A DNA stretch of 64,000 nt, from the NCBI RefSeq assembly GCF_019396345.1, contig NZ_JAHKRM010000035.1:62001-126000 (forward strand), read 5' to 3'. This DNA comes from Nonomuraea guangzhouensis (GTDB lineage Bacteria > Actinomycetota > Actinomycetes > Streptosporangiales > Streptosporangiaceae). The notes below the pieces were generated by a model. That model saw only the letters and a list, made by a program, of their open reading frames with translations, ran no database searches and was not told where the DNA came from. Below are positions 1-7,959 of the stretch, in pieces (position 1 is the stretch's first letter; each line of letters opens with the position of its first letter). The position numbers and the translations under genes are program-made.

Positions 1-1
1 G

Positions 2-1327
2 GGGGCGATCCCCTATCACCTCGAACGCGGCGGCGACCCCGGCGGGCGCGGACGGGAGGCGCTGTGCGACGCGCTGAAGCTCAGCGCCGAGATCGGGTTC
101 TCGGCCGCGACCGTCGACTTCGGCCTGCGCGGCAGGGAGGTGACCGACCCGGACGCCTGCCCGGACGACTTCCGGCTGTTCACCTCGCTGGCGGCGAACG
201 CGCTGGTGCCCCTGCACCGTCCCGACGAGGCGTACGCGCTGTACATGGATCTGCGCACCCGCTACACCGACGCGCGGGCCCACATGATCACCAGTTACGG
301 CATCGCCATGCTGTACACGAGGTTCTTCACGCCCCGCGACCACGAGACGGCACTCGCCTGGCAGAACAACGCGGTCGCGATCTCCGCCCTGCTGCCCGAC
401 CCCGGGGAGCGCACCACGCGCCAGGTGTTCAACGACAACGCGCTCGCGCTGATCGAGATGCACCGCGGCAACCTCGACCGCGGGCTGGACCTGATCGAGG
501 CGGGCATCGCCCGGCTGGACCAGGAGCTGACGCCCGACGACTGGGTGGTGCACCGCTCCCAGCTCCTCTACAACAAGACCCGGCTGCTGGCCGCGCTCGG
601 GCGGCACGAGGAGGCCTACGAGGGCTTCACGAAGCTGATCGAGATGGACCCGTACTACACCGACTACCTCAGCGAGCGCGCCAGGATCTCCCGCCGCCGC
701 GGCGACCTGGCAGCCGCGCTGGACGATTACGACCGCGCGGTCGCCCTGGCGCCGCCGTACCCCGAGCTCCATTACAACCGGGGGACGTGCCGGGCTGAGG
801 CGGGGGACGTCTCCGAAGCGCTGGCGGACTTCGGCTACGTGCTGGAGATGGAGCCCGATGACGTGCCCACCCTGTTCCGGCGCGCGGAGCTGCTGTTCGA
901 CGCTGGCGATCTGACGGCGGCCGAGGCCGATGTGACGGCCGGGCTGGCGGTACGGCCCGGCGACGCCGAACTGCTGTGCCTGCAGGGGATGATCGCGCTG
1001 GAACGCGATGAGACGGAGCGGGCGGCGGATCGGCTGGACGCGGCGCTCGTGGCCGCGCCCGACTACGCGGCGGCGCTGGTCAACCGGGCGGTGGCCAGGT
1101 TCAGGCTCGGCCGTCCCGACGGGGCCGTCGACGACCTGACGCGGGCGCTGGAACTGCTCGGGGACGATCCGGATCTGCTGCTGAACCGCGGCCTCGCGCA
1201 TGAGGCGGCGGGCCGGCCCCGGCAGGCGGTGGACGACTTCGACGCGGCCATGTCCCTGCCCGGCGCCGACACGGCGGAGCTGGAGCCCGCCCGCGAACGC
1301 TGCGGCAGACTCCTGGCCGGGGTGTGA
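2..1327 (+). CDS. TPR-repeat protein, 5' end outside window
   Basis: The reading frame is open from base 2 and the protein enters from the left edge, so about 441 C-terminal residues are visible. The GTG at 140 is not taken as the start, because the residues before it read as ordinary protein continuous with the rest. From about residue 60 onward it is a run of helical hairpins of roughly 34 residues with the TPR spacing of small and aromatic residues; clear units include 'LHYNRGTCRAEAGD' and 'LLLNRGLAHEAAGRPRQAV'. No catalytic motif, signal peptide or membrane segment is seen. TPR arrays are protein-binding scaffolds; the partner and role are unknown. The flavin reductase gene follows after 3 bases, suggesting cotranscription. 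Confidence 0.85.
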   Translation, partial: GAIPYHLERGGDPGGRGREALCDALKLSAEIGFSAATVDFGLRGREVTDPDACPDDFRLFTSLAANALVPLHRPDEAYALYMDLRTRYTDARAHMITSYGIAMLYTRFFTPRDHETALAWQNNAVAISALLPDPGERTTRQVFNDNALALIEMHRGNLDRGLDLIEAGIARLDQELTPDDWVVHRSQLLYNKTRLLAALGRHEEAYEGFTKLIEMDPYYTDYLSERARISRRRGDLAAALDDYDRAVALAPPYPELHYNRGTCRAEAGDVSEALADFGYVLEMEPDDVPTLFRRAELLFDAGDLTAAEADVTAGLAVRPGDAELLCLQGMIALERDETERAADRLDAALVAAPDYAAALVNRAVARFRLGRPDGAVDDLTRALELLGDDPDLLLNRGLAHEAAGRPRQAVDDFDAAMSLPGADTAELEPARERCGRLLAGV

Positions 1328-1330
1328 CCG

Positions 1331-2041
1331 ATGCCCCCTGCCTTCGAGCCGCACGGCCGGCGCGTGAACGGCGAGGCTCATCACCTTCGTGAGGCGCTCG
1401 TTCCGCGAGACCGCTTCCGCGATGCGCTGGCCACCGTCGCCACGGCCGTGTCAGTGGCCGCGACGTTCGACGAGGGCGGCCGCCCGCGCATGGTGACCAT
1501 CGGGTCGCTCTGCTCGCTCTCGCTCGACCCTCCGCTCGTGCTGTTCTGCCTGGCCAAGGACGCGGGGTCGCACGCGGTGTTCTGCTCGGCGGCGCGTTTC
1601 GCGGTCACCGTGCTGGCCGAGGACCAGGCGGACGTGGCCCGCCGCTGCGCGGGTCCACGCCAGGCGCGTACGGCCGTGCCGTACGCGCTGATGGACGAAC
1701 TGCCCGTGGTGCCCGGAGCGCTGGCCCATCTGTCGTGCTCCGTGCACGCGCTGGTGGCGGGCGGCGACCACACGATCGTCATCGGCCTGGTGCGGCGAGT
1801 GGCCGTCTACGGCGGTTCTCCGCTGCTGTATCACCAGCGCGACTTCCACGGACTCGGCGCCCCATGGGGGCTCGTGACGGACACCGAGTCGGGAATCACG
1901 AAGGGCGCGCCTGGGGGATGCGGGGACGCGGCTTCACGAGGGTTCGGGGACGACGCGTCAGGGGGGTTCGGGGACGAGGCCGAACCGCTGTGCGAGGAGC
2001 ACGGCGTTGACCCGGTCGCTGATGCCCAGCTTGCGGTATAG
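1331..2041 (+). CDS. Flavin reductase (NADH-FMN oxidoreductase) family protein
   Basis: A protein of 236 residues. Residues about 25-175 match the FMN-binding flavin reductase fold (HpaC/DIM6 type), with the early 'RDALATVATAVSVAA', the segment 'MVTIGSLCSLSLDPPLVLF' and the closing 'LLYHQRDFHGLG'. Such proteins reduce FMN or FAD with NAD(P)H, usually for a two-component monooxygenase; no oxygenase partner is adjacent. The last ~50 residues are a Gly/Asp-rich tail outside the conserved domain and run 84 bases into the convergent LuxR gene, so an ancestral stop codon may have been lost. It starts 3 bases after the TPR gene. The family call is firm; the physiological partner is unknown. Confidence 0.85.
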   Translation: MPPAFEPHGRRVNGEAHHLREALVPRDRFRDALATVATAVSVAATFDEGGRPRMVTIGSLCSLSLDPPLVLFCLAKDAGSHAVFCSAARFAVTVLAEDQADVARRCAGPRQARTAVPYALMDELPVVPGALAHLSCSVHALVAGGDHTIVIGLVRRVAVYGGSPLLYHQRDFHGLGAPWGLVTDTESGITKGAPGGCGDAASRGFGDDASGGFGDEAEPLCEEHGVDPVADAQLAV

Positions 2042-2554
2042 CCGCTCCTGGTGCTTGGTCACCGTGCGCGGCGACAAGCCCAGGCGCCTGGCGATCGCGG
2101 TCGGGCTGAGCCCCTCGCAGAGCAGCCGCAGTACGTCCTGCTCACGGGGCGTCAGTCTGGCCTGAGCCGCCCGTTCTCGCCGTACCCGCGCGATCGCGGC
2201 ATGCGGCTCGGTGAGCGGACCCGTCAGTTTCTCCAGCGCGTCCAGTTGCGGGCTTTCGAGACCTTCGGCCCTCGCCTCGATCAGCTCCGCCAACTGGACG
2301 GCGGGAGAGTTGGGTGTCGGCGTCCAGTGCCACACACCCTCGCGACAGACGAGGACTCCCAGCCCGCGTCCGATTCTCACCAGTTCGCCGGCCAGGGTGC
2401 GGTCGCCCTGGGAGGCGTCCCAGAGCAGCCGCAGAGTGTCCGTGTCGACGATGCCACCGAGTAGCGCCGCGATGTGCTCGTCGGATTGCTCCGGCGAATC
2501 GCCGACGGCCCGAACGCGCGCTGTGACCGACCCCGAGTCGTGATGCACCTGCAT
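1958..2554 (-). CDS. LuxR-family transcriptional regulator
   Basis: A protein of 198 residues. The C-terminal 65 residues form a LuxR/GerE helix-turn-helix: 'LTPREQDVLRLLCEGLSPTA' followed by 'IARRLGLSPRTVTKHQERLY'. The N-terminal ~120 residues have no receiver aspartate pattern and look like a small unassigned sensory or dimerisation domain. It reads convergently with, and overlaps by 84 bases, the flavin reductase gene. Its own upstream region (2555-3048) holds two copies of a GTCCGGTC-type dyad that recurs at 10.6 kb, which could be its targets (inference). DNA-binding function is clear; the signal and regulon are unknown. Confidence 0.88.
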   Translation of the reverse strand: MQVHHDSGSVTARVRAVGDSPEQSDEHIAALLGGIVDTDTLRLLWDASQGDRTLAGELVRIGRGLGVLVCREGVWHWTPTPNSPAVQLAELIEARAEGLESPQLDALEKLTGPLTEPHAAIARVRRERAAQARLTPREQDVLRLLCEGLSPTAIARRLGLSPRTVTKHQERLYRKLGISDRVNAVLLAQRFGLVPEPP

Positions 2555-2750
2555 CTCCTCATGCTCGAGTTACTCCTTTCGTTGCCCGCCTTGAGAGGCG
2601 TCCATCGAGTTCCATTCGTCGTGAATAGCGCTCGGGATGCGTACCTGGAATTTCGGTCGGGTTGTCGCCCTGTTCCGGAAAGGCGGTCTGTCGCCGACTA
2701 CGGAGTCGACTCTTGACGATTACTCAGATGCGTGATCCAGCGGTGCGAAG

Positions 2751-2769
2751 GACCGGTAAATGTCCGGTC
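2751..2769. promoter_or_regulatory. 19-bp dyad GACCGG-N7-CCGGTC, family member A1
   Basis: The sequence GACCGGTAAATGTCCGGTC has perfect 6-bp arms around TAAATGT. A near copy, GTCCGCGAAATGTCCGGTC, sits at 10679-10697, also intergenic. Identity across two unrelated intergenic regions suggests a protein-binding site. The binding protein is unknown. Confidence 0.5.
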
Positions 2770-2810
2770 GCTGTCCTGTTTCTCGCACTCGCCGCATGAG
2801 AGCGTGAGGT

Positions 2811-2828
2811 GCCCGGTAAAAGGGCCAC
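2811..2828. promoter_or_regulatory. Second dyad GCCCGGTAAAAGGGCCAC, family member A2
   Basis: GGTAAAAG flanked by short inverted GC arms (GCCC/GGGC). A relative at 10585-10606 shares GGTAAAAG and the downstream CACTT-GGGG context. It lies 42 bp from A1. Confidence 0.4.
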
Positions 2829-3048
2829 TTCGGGGAGCTGTGTTCTCGCTCGCAGGCATGAGTTCGGGCCGGCGAGCAATGCGCCGGAATCTGCGGCGCA
2901 TTCACCTGTCGGCATGACCTCGCTGGTCAGCGCGGAAAGCGCGACGAAACGCGTCCGCGCGATGTCTGATGCACCCCCGCCTGGAAATCGCCGCATGCAT
3001 TGATCCAGGTAATCGATCACCTCAACCGATGAAGGAGCAAGTGCGCGC

Positions 3049-4656
3049 ATGTCCACTTCACGCTTGCGTAAGTTATCCATTGGTTTAGCCGTGGCGGCCA
3101 CGATCCTCCCGATCCTCGCCGCCGTGCCCGCCGCCGCCGAGGTCGCCGAGCCGGAAAGTGGCGTTCAACAGATCGGCCCGGGCCAGTATTTTCCGGAGAG
3201 CAAGACCTTCGAAGTGAGCGAGACCGACGTGGCGGCCGGAGCGATCGGCCGCAGGCACCGGGTGGCCGCCGTGGACGGTGGCCTGGCCCGTCCGGAGGCC
3301 GTCAACCGCACTGACCTGGCGGTGTTCGGGCCCGGCTGGCAGGCCGAGTTCCTCGGCGGGACCACCAGCCGCTCACTGAACGTCCAGGGCGACACGATCA
3401 CGGTCTCTGAGCAGGGTCTGCCCGGCTCCATCCAGTACGACCTCAAGAGCAGCGTCTCGTTCCCGGCCGGCGGGGGCGTCCGTAAGTTCGAGGCGGCCGA
3501 CGGTTCCAAGCTCAGCGAGACGACCCGCTGGGACTCGACGGCCGGTGCGCTGCGTAGCACGGTCGCCGAGACGCCCGCCCTGGACCTCGGCCCGCCCGCC
3601 GACGGCACCGCCACCAGCTCGGCCGACTACGCCCTCACCTATACCTGGGCCCAGGTGAACGCCGCCGACCCGGCGTCCTGGCGGGTGACGAGCGTGGGCG
3701 ACACCGCGTACGGCACCTCATCCGTCAGCTACGACCCGCAGGGCCGCGTGGCCTCGGTGACGGAACCGGCTGCCGGTGAGAGCCCCCAGAGCGTGCTGAC
3801 CTTCGCCTACGCCACGGCGACGACCGCCACCTCCGGAACGTTCGGTGACTTCGCCGGCCGCGTCAAGGAGGTCTCGCTGGCAACCGGCTCGGCCGCGGCG
3901 CAGGTCGTGGCCAGGTACCGCTTCGACACCGCCGGTTACCTCCGCACGGTGACCGACCCGGGCGTGGGCGAGCAGGCCGGTTACGCCTACGACGCCTCCG
4001 GGCGGGTGTCCGTCCTGTCCTCGGAGGAGAAGGGCGCCTGGCAACTGAGCTACGCGGGTAGCTCGGCAGCGCCCGCCGCCACCTCCACAGGTCCCGACGG
4101 CCTTCCCGACGCCCCCGACTCGGCGAGCAGCACGCAGCCGCCGCCCGGGGCCCCGAGCCTCACCGACCCGTCCGCCACCGGTCCGCCCACCGCTGAGTTC
4201 CCGCCCGGCGGCATTGACGGCACCCAGGCATATCCCCGGCAATGCTGGTTCGCCACGGCCTGGCTCTGGTACACGCGCAACGGCTGCTCGGCGTGGGTAG
4301 CGCACTACGGCTGGCACAAGCCCTTCTGGCGTCAGCTCCCCTCCCGCCGGTGGGTCGTCGGCATCCTCTACGACCACTGCACTTCCCCCGTCGGCAGTTT
4401 CCCCGGCGGATTCGACTTCCGTGCGGCCTGCGACATGCACGACTACGGGTACGGGCTGATCGGCAACACCTACAAGGGCTACCGCTATTACCTGGACAGG
4501 GGGCGGAAGACCGACGTGGATGACGTCTTCTACACCACCCTGCGGATCTACACCTGCTCCGCGTACAAGAAGCAGGGTAACTGCCGAGCCTGGGCCTGGA
4601 TCTACCGCCTGGGTGTCCGCGCGGGCAACCCGCGGAACGGCGCGAACGCGACCTGA
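3049..4656 (+). CDS. Secreted YD-repeat protein with C-terminal phospholipase A2-like domain
   Basis: A protein of 535 residues. Residues 1-30 are a Sec signal peptide (basic start, hydrophobic core, 'AAVPAAAE' cleavage region). The middle (about 220-345) has degenerate YD/RHS repeats such as 'YDPQGRVASVTEP' and 'YRFDTAGYLRTVTDP'. A Pro/Ser-rich linker leads to a domain resembling bacterial secreted phospholipase A2: Ca-loop-like 'YDHCTSPVG', then 'FDFRAACDMHDYGYG', giving the expected His464-Asp465 pair, and paired cysteines near the end. The family hydrolyses the sn-2 ester of phospholipids. Coupling to YD repeats recalls toxin-delivery shells, but here the repeat part is short. A strong terminator follows at 4663. 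Confidence 0.8.
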   Translation: MSTSRLRKLSIGLAVAATILPILAAVPAAAEVAEPESGVQQIGPGQYFPESKTFEVSETDVAAGAIGRRHRVAAVDGGLARPEAVNRTDLAVFGPGWQAEFLGGTTSRSLNVQGDTITVSEQGLPGSIQYDLKSSVSFPAGGGVRKFEAADGSKLSETTRWDSTAGALRSTVAETPALDLGPPADGTATSSADYALTYTWAQVNAADPASWRVTSVGDTAYGTSSVSYDPQGRVASVTEPAAGESPQSVLTFAYATATTATSGTFGDFAGRVKEVSLATGSAAAQVVARYRFDTAGYLRTVTDPGVGEQAGYAYDASGRVSVLSSEEKGAWQLSYAGSSAAPAATSTGPDGLPDAPDSASSTQPPPGAPSLTDPSATGPPTAEFPPGGIDGTQAYPRQCWFATAWLWYTRNGCSAWVAHYGWHKPFWRQLPSRRWVVGILYDHCTSPVGSFPGGFDFRAACDMHDYGYGLIGNTYKGYRYYLDRGRKTDVDDVFYTTLRIYTCSAYKKQGNCRAWAWIYRLGVRAGNPRNGANAT

Positions 4657-4662
4657 CTCGTC

Positions 4663-4697
4663 GGGGCAGGCCCGCCGCGGGCCTGCCCCCTTCTTTC
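4663..4697 (+). terminator. Intrinsic terminator after the PLA2-like gene
   Basis: A perfect 11-bp stem, GGGGCAGGCCC / GGGCCTGCCCC, with loop GCCGC, followed by the T-rich tail CTTCTTTCT. It lies just after the stop at 4656. Confidence 0.85.
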
Positions 4698-4730
4698 TGC
4701 GGGAAGCAGCTCGACTGACAGGAAACACAC

Positions 4731-6683
4731 GTGAAGAAATGGCCTGCGGTACTGGCGGTCTTAGCCTCGATCGCCGCGACGATGGTCTACGGGGTGGCGG
4801 CGCGAGCCGTATCGGATGATCCGAAGATTGAGACGGGGTTGGCCAAGCAGCTGTCCGCCGGTGGAACGGCCCGAGTGATCGTGACCGCCAGGACCAGAGC
4901 CGACCTGATCGCCGCGACCGGCGCCGATCCGGTGCTGCGGCGCTACACCAAGCTGCCGATGGTGGCGTTGCGGGTGGACAGGGCGGGGCTGGCCCGGTTG
5001 ACCCAGCAGCCCGAGGTCGTGAGCGTGGTCGAGGATCGGCCCGTGCCGCCGGTGCTCGGCACGAGCGTGCCGCTCATCGGTGGGGACAAGACCCGGGCGG
5101 CGGGGCTGACCGGCACCGGCACCGCGGTGGCCGTACTGGACACCGGGGTCGCGGTACGGCACCCGTTCCTGGGCGGCCGGGTGATCGCGGAGGCGTGCTT
5201 CTCTCCCGTCGATGCCGACTACGGCGCCACCAGCCTCTGCCCGAACGGCGCCGAAACGGCCGAGGGGCCGGGAACGGCCGACTCCGATCAGGGGCCGTGC
5301 GCCTCGCTCGACTGCGCGCACGGCACACATGTGGCCGGGATCGTGGCCGGCGGTGTCGGCGTGAGCGGCTCCGACGGACCGGGCGTGGCGCCCGCGGCCG
5401 GCATCGTGGCGATGCAGATCTTCAGCCGGTTCGGCTCGGAGGACTTCTGCGGTCCTGGCGGCGCGCCCTGTGTGCTGAGCTTCACCAGTGCCCAGCTCGC
5501 CGCGTTGGAGAAGGTGTACACGCTGCGCGAGTCGGGGGTGCCGATCGTTGCGGCCAACCTCAGCCTCGGCTCCGGGCGGTACACCTCCGCCTGTGACGCC
5601 GACCCGCGCAAGGCGGTGATCGACCGGCTGTGGGCGAGTGGGGTGGCCACCGTGGTGGCCGCGGGCAACGACGGGTACGGCGACGCCGTCAGCGCGCCGG
5701 CGTGCGTGTCCACGGCGATCACTGTCGGGAGCACGACCGACACCGATGAGCTGTCCACGTTCACCAACCGGGGTCCGTTGCTGGACCTGCTCGCGCCGGG
5801 CACCGGCATCGTCTCCTCGGTGCCTGGTGGGCGGTGGGCGTCGATGAGCGGGACGTCGATGGCGGCGCCGCACGTCGCGGGGGCGTTCGCGGTGCTGCGG
5901 CAGGCGCTGCCGTCCGCGAGCATCGGCGATCTGGAGGCGAGACTGAAGTCGTACGGCAAGGCGATCGGCTATTCGGGGGCCACCACGCCGCGGATCAATG
6001 TCTACGACGCGGCCATGGGGACGACTCCTTCCCCTTCGCCCACGCCCACCCCGACGCCGACTCCGACGCCCCCGCCTGACGGGAAGTACTGGGTGGACAC
6101 CTTCGCCAACGCTCAGGGGTATCCGTGGACGTACTGCGTCGGGAAGTGTCCGTCCCAGGGGCAGCTCTGGGAGGCGACCAACTACGTGTTCTGCAAGAAA
6201 TGGGGCGATGAGGTCAGGGACTCGGCCGGTAACTACAACCGTTGGTGGCTGTTGACCGATCTGGACTCGATGCGGGCCGGTGGGAGCGAGCGGGCCTATG
6301 TGTCCGCGTACTACCTGAGCCGGTGGGGCAACGACGAGGCCCGCGACAACAACGGCACGGTCATCCCCGACTGCACGGGGAAGAGCGCCGGCAAGTACTG
6401 GGTGGACACCTTCGCCAACGCCACGGGGTACTCCGGTCCGTTGAACGGCGCGACGGCGCAGGGCACGCTCTGGAAGGCGACGAACTACGTCTTCTGCAAG
6501 ACGTGGGGCAAGGAGGTCCGGGACTCCTCCGGTGATCACAATCACTGGTGGCTGCTGACCGACCTGGACTCGGTGAACTCCGGCGCGAGCGGACGGTCCT
6601 ACGTCTCGGCCTACTACCTGAGCCGGTGGGGCAACGACGAGGCCCGCGACAACAGCGGCGCGGTCATCCCCGACTGCGGCTGA
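4731..6683 (+). CDS. Secreted subtilisin-like serine peptidase (S8) with two C-terminal repeat domains
   Basis: A protein of 650 residues from a GTG start. It has a signal peptide at 1-25 and a propeptide/inhibitor-like region to ~115, then an S8 catalytic domain. The triad is Asp137 ('AVLDTGVAV'), His197 ('CAHGTHVAGIVAG') and Ser376 ('MSGTSMAAPHVAG'), with the oxyanion Asn in 'VAAGNDG'. A Ser/Pro/Thr linker (about 428-450) leads to two 103-residue repeats, each starting 'GKYWVDTFANA' and ending 'LSRWGNDEARDN'. The repeats are Trp/Tyr-rich with paired Cys and may bind a surface or polymer (inference). It lies between two other secreted-protein genes, each with its own apparent terminator. Confidence 0.92.
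   Translation: MKKWPAVLAVLASIAATMVYGVAARAVSDDPKIETGLAKQLSAGGTARVIVTARTRADLIAATGADPVLRRYTKLPMVALRVDRAGLARLTQQPEVVSVVEDRPVPPVLGTSVPLIGGDKTRAAGLTGTGTAVAVLDTGVAVRHPFLGGRVIAEACFSPVDADYGATSLCPNGAETAEGPGTADSDQGPCASLDCAHGTHVAGIVAGGVGVSGSDGPGVAPAAGIVAMQIFSRFGSEDFCGPGGAPCVLSFTSAQLAALEKVYTLRESGVPIVAANLSLGSGRYTSACDADPRKAVIDRLWASGVATVVAAGNDGYGDAVSAPACVSTAITVGSTTDTDELSTFTNRGPLLDLLAPGTGIVSSVPGGRWASMSGTSMAAPHVAGAFAVLRQALPSASIGDLEARLKSYGKAIGYSGATTPRINVYDAAMGTTPSPSPTPTPTPTPTPPPDGKYWVDTFANAQGYPWTYCVGKCPSQGQLWEATNYVFCKKWGDEVRDSAGNYNRWWLLTDLDSMRAGGSERAYVSAYYLSRWGNDEARDNNGTVIPDCTGKSAGKYWVDTFANATGYSGPLNGATAQGTLWKATNYVFCKTWGKEVRDSSGDHNHWWLLTDLDSVNSGASGRSYVSAYYLSRWGNDEARDNSGAVIPDCG
6081..6680 (+). repeat. Two tandem 103-codon repeats in the subtilase C terminus
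   Basis: The unit starting at 6081 is repeated in frame at 6390 (309-bp period). Both encode 'GKYWVDTFANA', a central 'ATNYVFCK' and a terminal 'AYYLSRWGNDEARDN'. The units differ mainly near their N-terminal quarter. This is a domain duplication. Confidence 0.9.
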
Positions 6684-6693
6684 CGCCCGGCCC

Positions 6694-6724
6694 GCCGCCG
6701 GCTCGGCCCAACTGGGCCGGCGGC
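6694..6724 (+). terminator. Probable terminator after the subtilase gene
   Basis: A 9-bp stem GCCGCCGGC / GCCGGCGGC, with an inner GGCCCA/TGGGCC dyad in the loop. No T tract follows, so efficiency is uncertain. Confidence 0.5.
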
Positions 6725-6825
6725 TGGCCATCGTGAATACCGGCTGTGAACATAAGTCAACAGGGAGGCATCAAACGGCAAACTAGGCAAGAATCGGTGG
6801 AGACCGTAATCGAGGAGGTTTTCCC

Positions 6826-7860
6826 GTGCGCGCAGTTCTTGCCGCCGTGCTCGCGACGTTCACCCTGTTGGCCACCGGAGTCAGTCCGGCCAGTGCCGCA
6901 GCATCCCTGTCGGCCTTGCCCGGTGGAAAGGCCAACTTCGTGGTGTCGCAGGGCTTCCTGCGCGCCGCGTCCACCCAGAACTGGGTGCGTCTGGGTACGT
7001 ACCAGTTCAAGACCAACGGCACTGTCAGTGCGAACGGCTACCTGTGGTGGCAGCGCAATCCCGAGGGCAGGCAGGCCACCGGTGTAGTCCCGGATTCGAG
7101 CTGCGCGACCAAGGCAGGCGGCAAGAGCACCCGCGTACGCGCCTGCGACGTCCTGACCGCCCCCGGTTACACCGGTGCCCCGGACGAATCCCGTACCGGG
7201 ACCTACACCGTGGCCGGCGGCGTGGTGAGTATCCGATGGAAGATCAACCAGACCTGGACCGAGCAGTGGCGCGTACGGATGTCGCCTGACGGCAAGCTCG
7301 CCCAGCTGCAGTTCGCGAAGAGCACCCTGGCCACCCACGGATACGGCTACGGAAGCAACGCCTCGCTCTCCACGCGCCGCGCGATGAGCTCCGTGCGGGC
7401 CTTCCCCGGAGCGCTCCGGCAGGACCTGACCTCCTGGTCCGGCAACCACATCGTGAACTCGGCCAACCAGCCCTTCAGCCAGTCCTCCTTCCGCGGCTGC
7501 GCCACCACCACCTGGTGCCTGACCTACCTGCAGCCGGCCTCCAAGGGCGCCTGCCAGAAGTCCGGCGGCTGCCCCAACTACGGCGGCGGCACCAAGGCGA
7601 ACGTCAGCTCCATCCAGTACTACCTCACCAAGATCTCCAACACCGACCGCCGCGACACCATGTGGCACTGGTGCACCTGCCTGGCCATGGAGCGCAAGAC
7701 GTTCTGCTACTCGGGCAACTCCCACATGAAACCGCTGATGCAGATCATCGACGACAGCGGGGCCTTCCGCGGCTGGGTCGGCGCGGAGGCGTCCTTCTAC
7801 CCCGGCGGGCCCAGGACGAAGGACATGATGTCCGTCTTCCGCCTCACCGACTTCCGCTGA
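6826..7860 (+). CDS. Secreted protein of unknown function, Cys/Trp-rich
   Basis: A protein of 344 residues with a clear signal peptide ('LLATGVSPASAAAS', cleavage near residue 25). GGAGG precedes the GTG start. The first half reads as a beta-rich domain; the second half carries most of the cysteines ('FRGCATTTWC', 'KSGGCPNYGGG', 'MWHWCTCLAMERKTFCYSG'). No catalytic signature is recognised. A dense cysteine cluster in an exported protein suggests disulfide stabilisation or metal binding; I cannot choose. It follows the subtilase and precedes a strong terminator, so it is probably monocistronic. Confidence 0.8.
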   Translation: MRAVLAAVLATFTLLATGVSPASAAASLSALPGGKANFVVSQGFLRAASTQNWVRLGTYQFKTNGTVSANGYLWWQRNPEGRQATGVVPDSSCATKAGGKSTRVRACDVLTAPGYTGAPDESRTGTYTVAGGVVSIRWKINQTWTEQWRVRMSPDGKLAQLQFAKSTLATHGYGYGSNASLSTRRAMSSVRAFPGALRQDLTSWSGNHIVNSANQPFSQSSFRGCATTTWCLTYLQPASKGACQKSGGCPNYGGGTKANVSSIQYYLTKISNTDRRDTMWHWCTCLAMERKTFCYSGNSHMKPLMQIIDDSGAFRGWVGAEASFYPGGPRTKDMMSVFRLTDFR

Positions 7861-7875
7861 CGCGGCGGCACCTTC

Positions 7876-7918
7876 GGGGGTCCTAGGACCAATTGCCCGG
7901 TGCGGGTCCAGGACCCCC
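7876..7918 (+). terminator. Strong hairpin terminator
   Basis: GGGGGTCCTAGGACC pairs with GGGTCCAGGACCCCC around a 13-base loop. The stem is about 14 bp with a single bulge. It follows the stop at 7860. Confidence 0.8.
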
Positions 7919-7959
7919 GCCGGAGGTGCGGAGCAGCAGATCAACGTAGGTTCGTTGGT

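Larger units (their letters stand above)
2555..3048. other. 494-bp intergenic region between divergent luxR-type gene and secreted PLA2-like gene
   Basis: No convincing gene is present. Short open frames on both strands lack ribosome sites and have lower GC than flanking genes. The region must hold the divergent promoters of the LuxR gene and the gene at 3049. Two related dyads lie inside (2751-2769 and 2811-2828). An AAGGAG ribosome-binding sequence at 3032-3037 precedes the ATG at 3049. Confidence 0.6.

Noticed and set aside
140..142. GTG at 140 as the start of the TPR gene
   Set aside because: The frame is open to base 2 and upstream residues read as ordinary protein, so the gene begins outside the window.
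2724..3101. 125-codon minus-strand open frame in the 2.6-3.0 kb gap
   Set aside because: Overlaps the start and ribosome site of the secreted PLA2-like gene, with no plausible ribosome site of its own.
4761..6731. Long minus-strand open frame (656 codons) opposite the subtilase gene
   Set aside because: Arg/Pro/Gly/His-rich translation with no domain, fully opposite a gene with an intact S8 triad. An effect of high GC.
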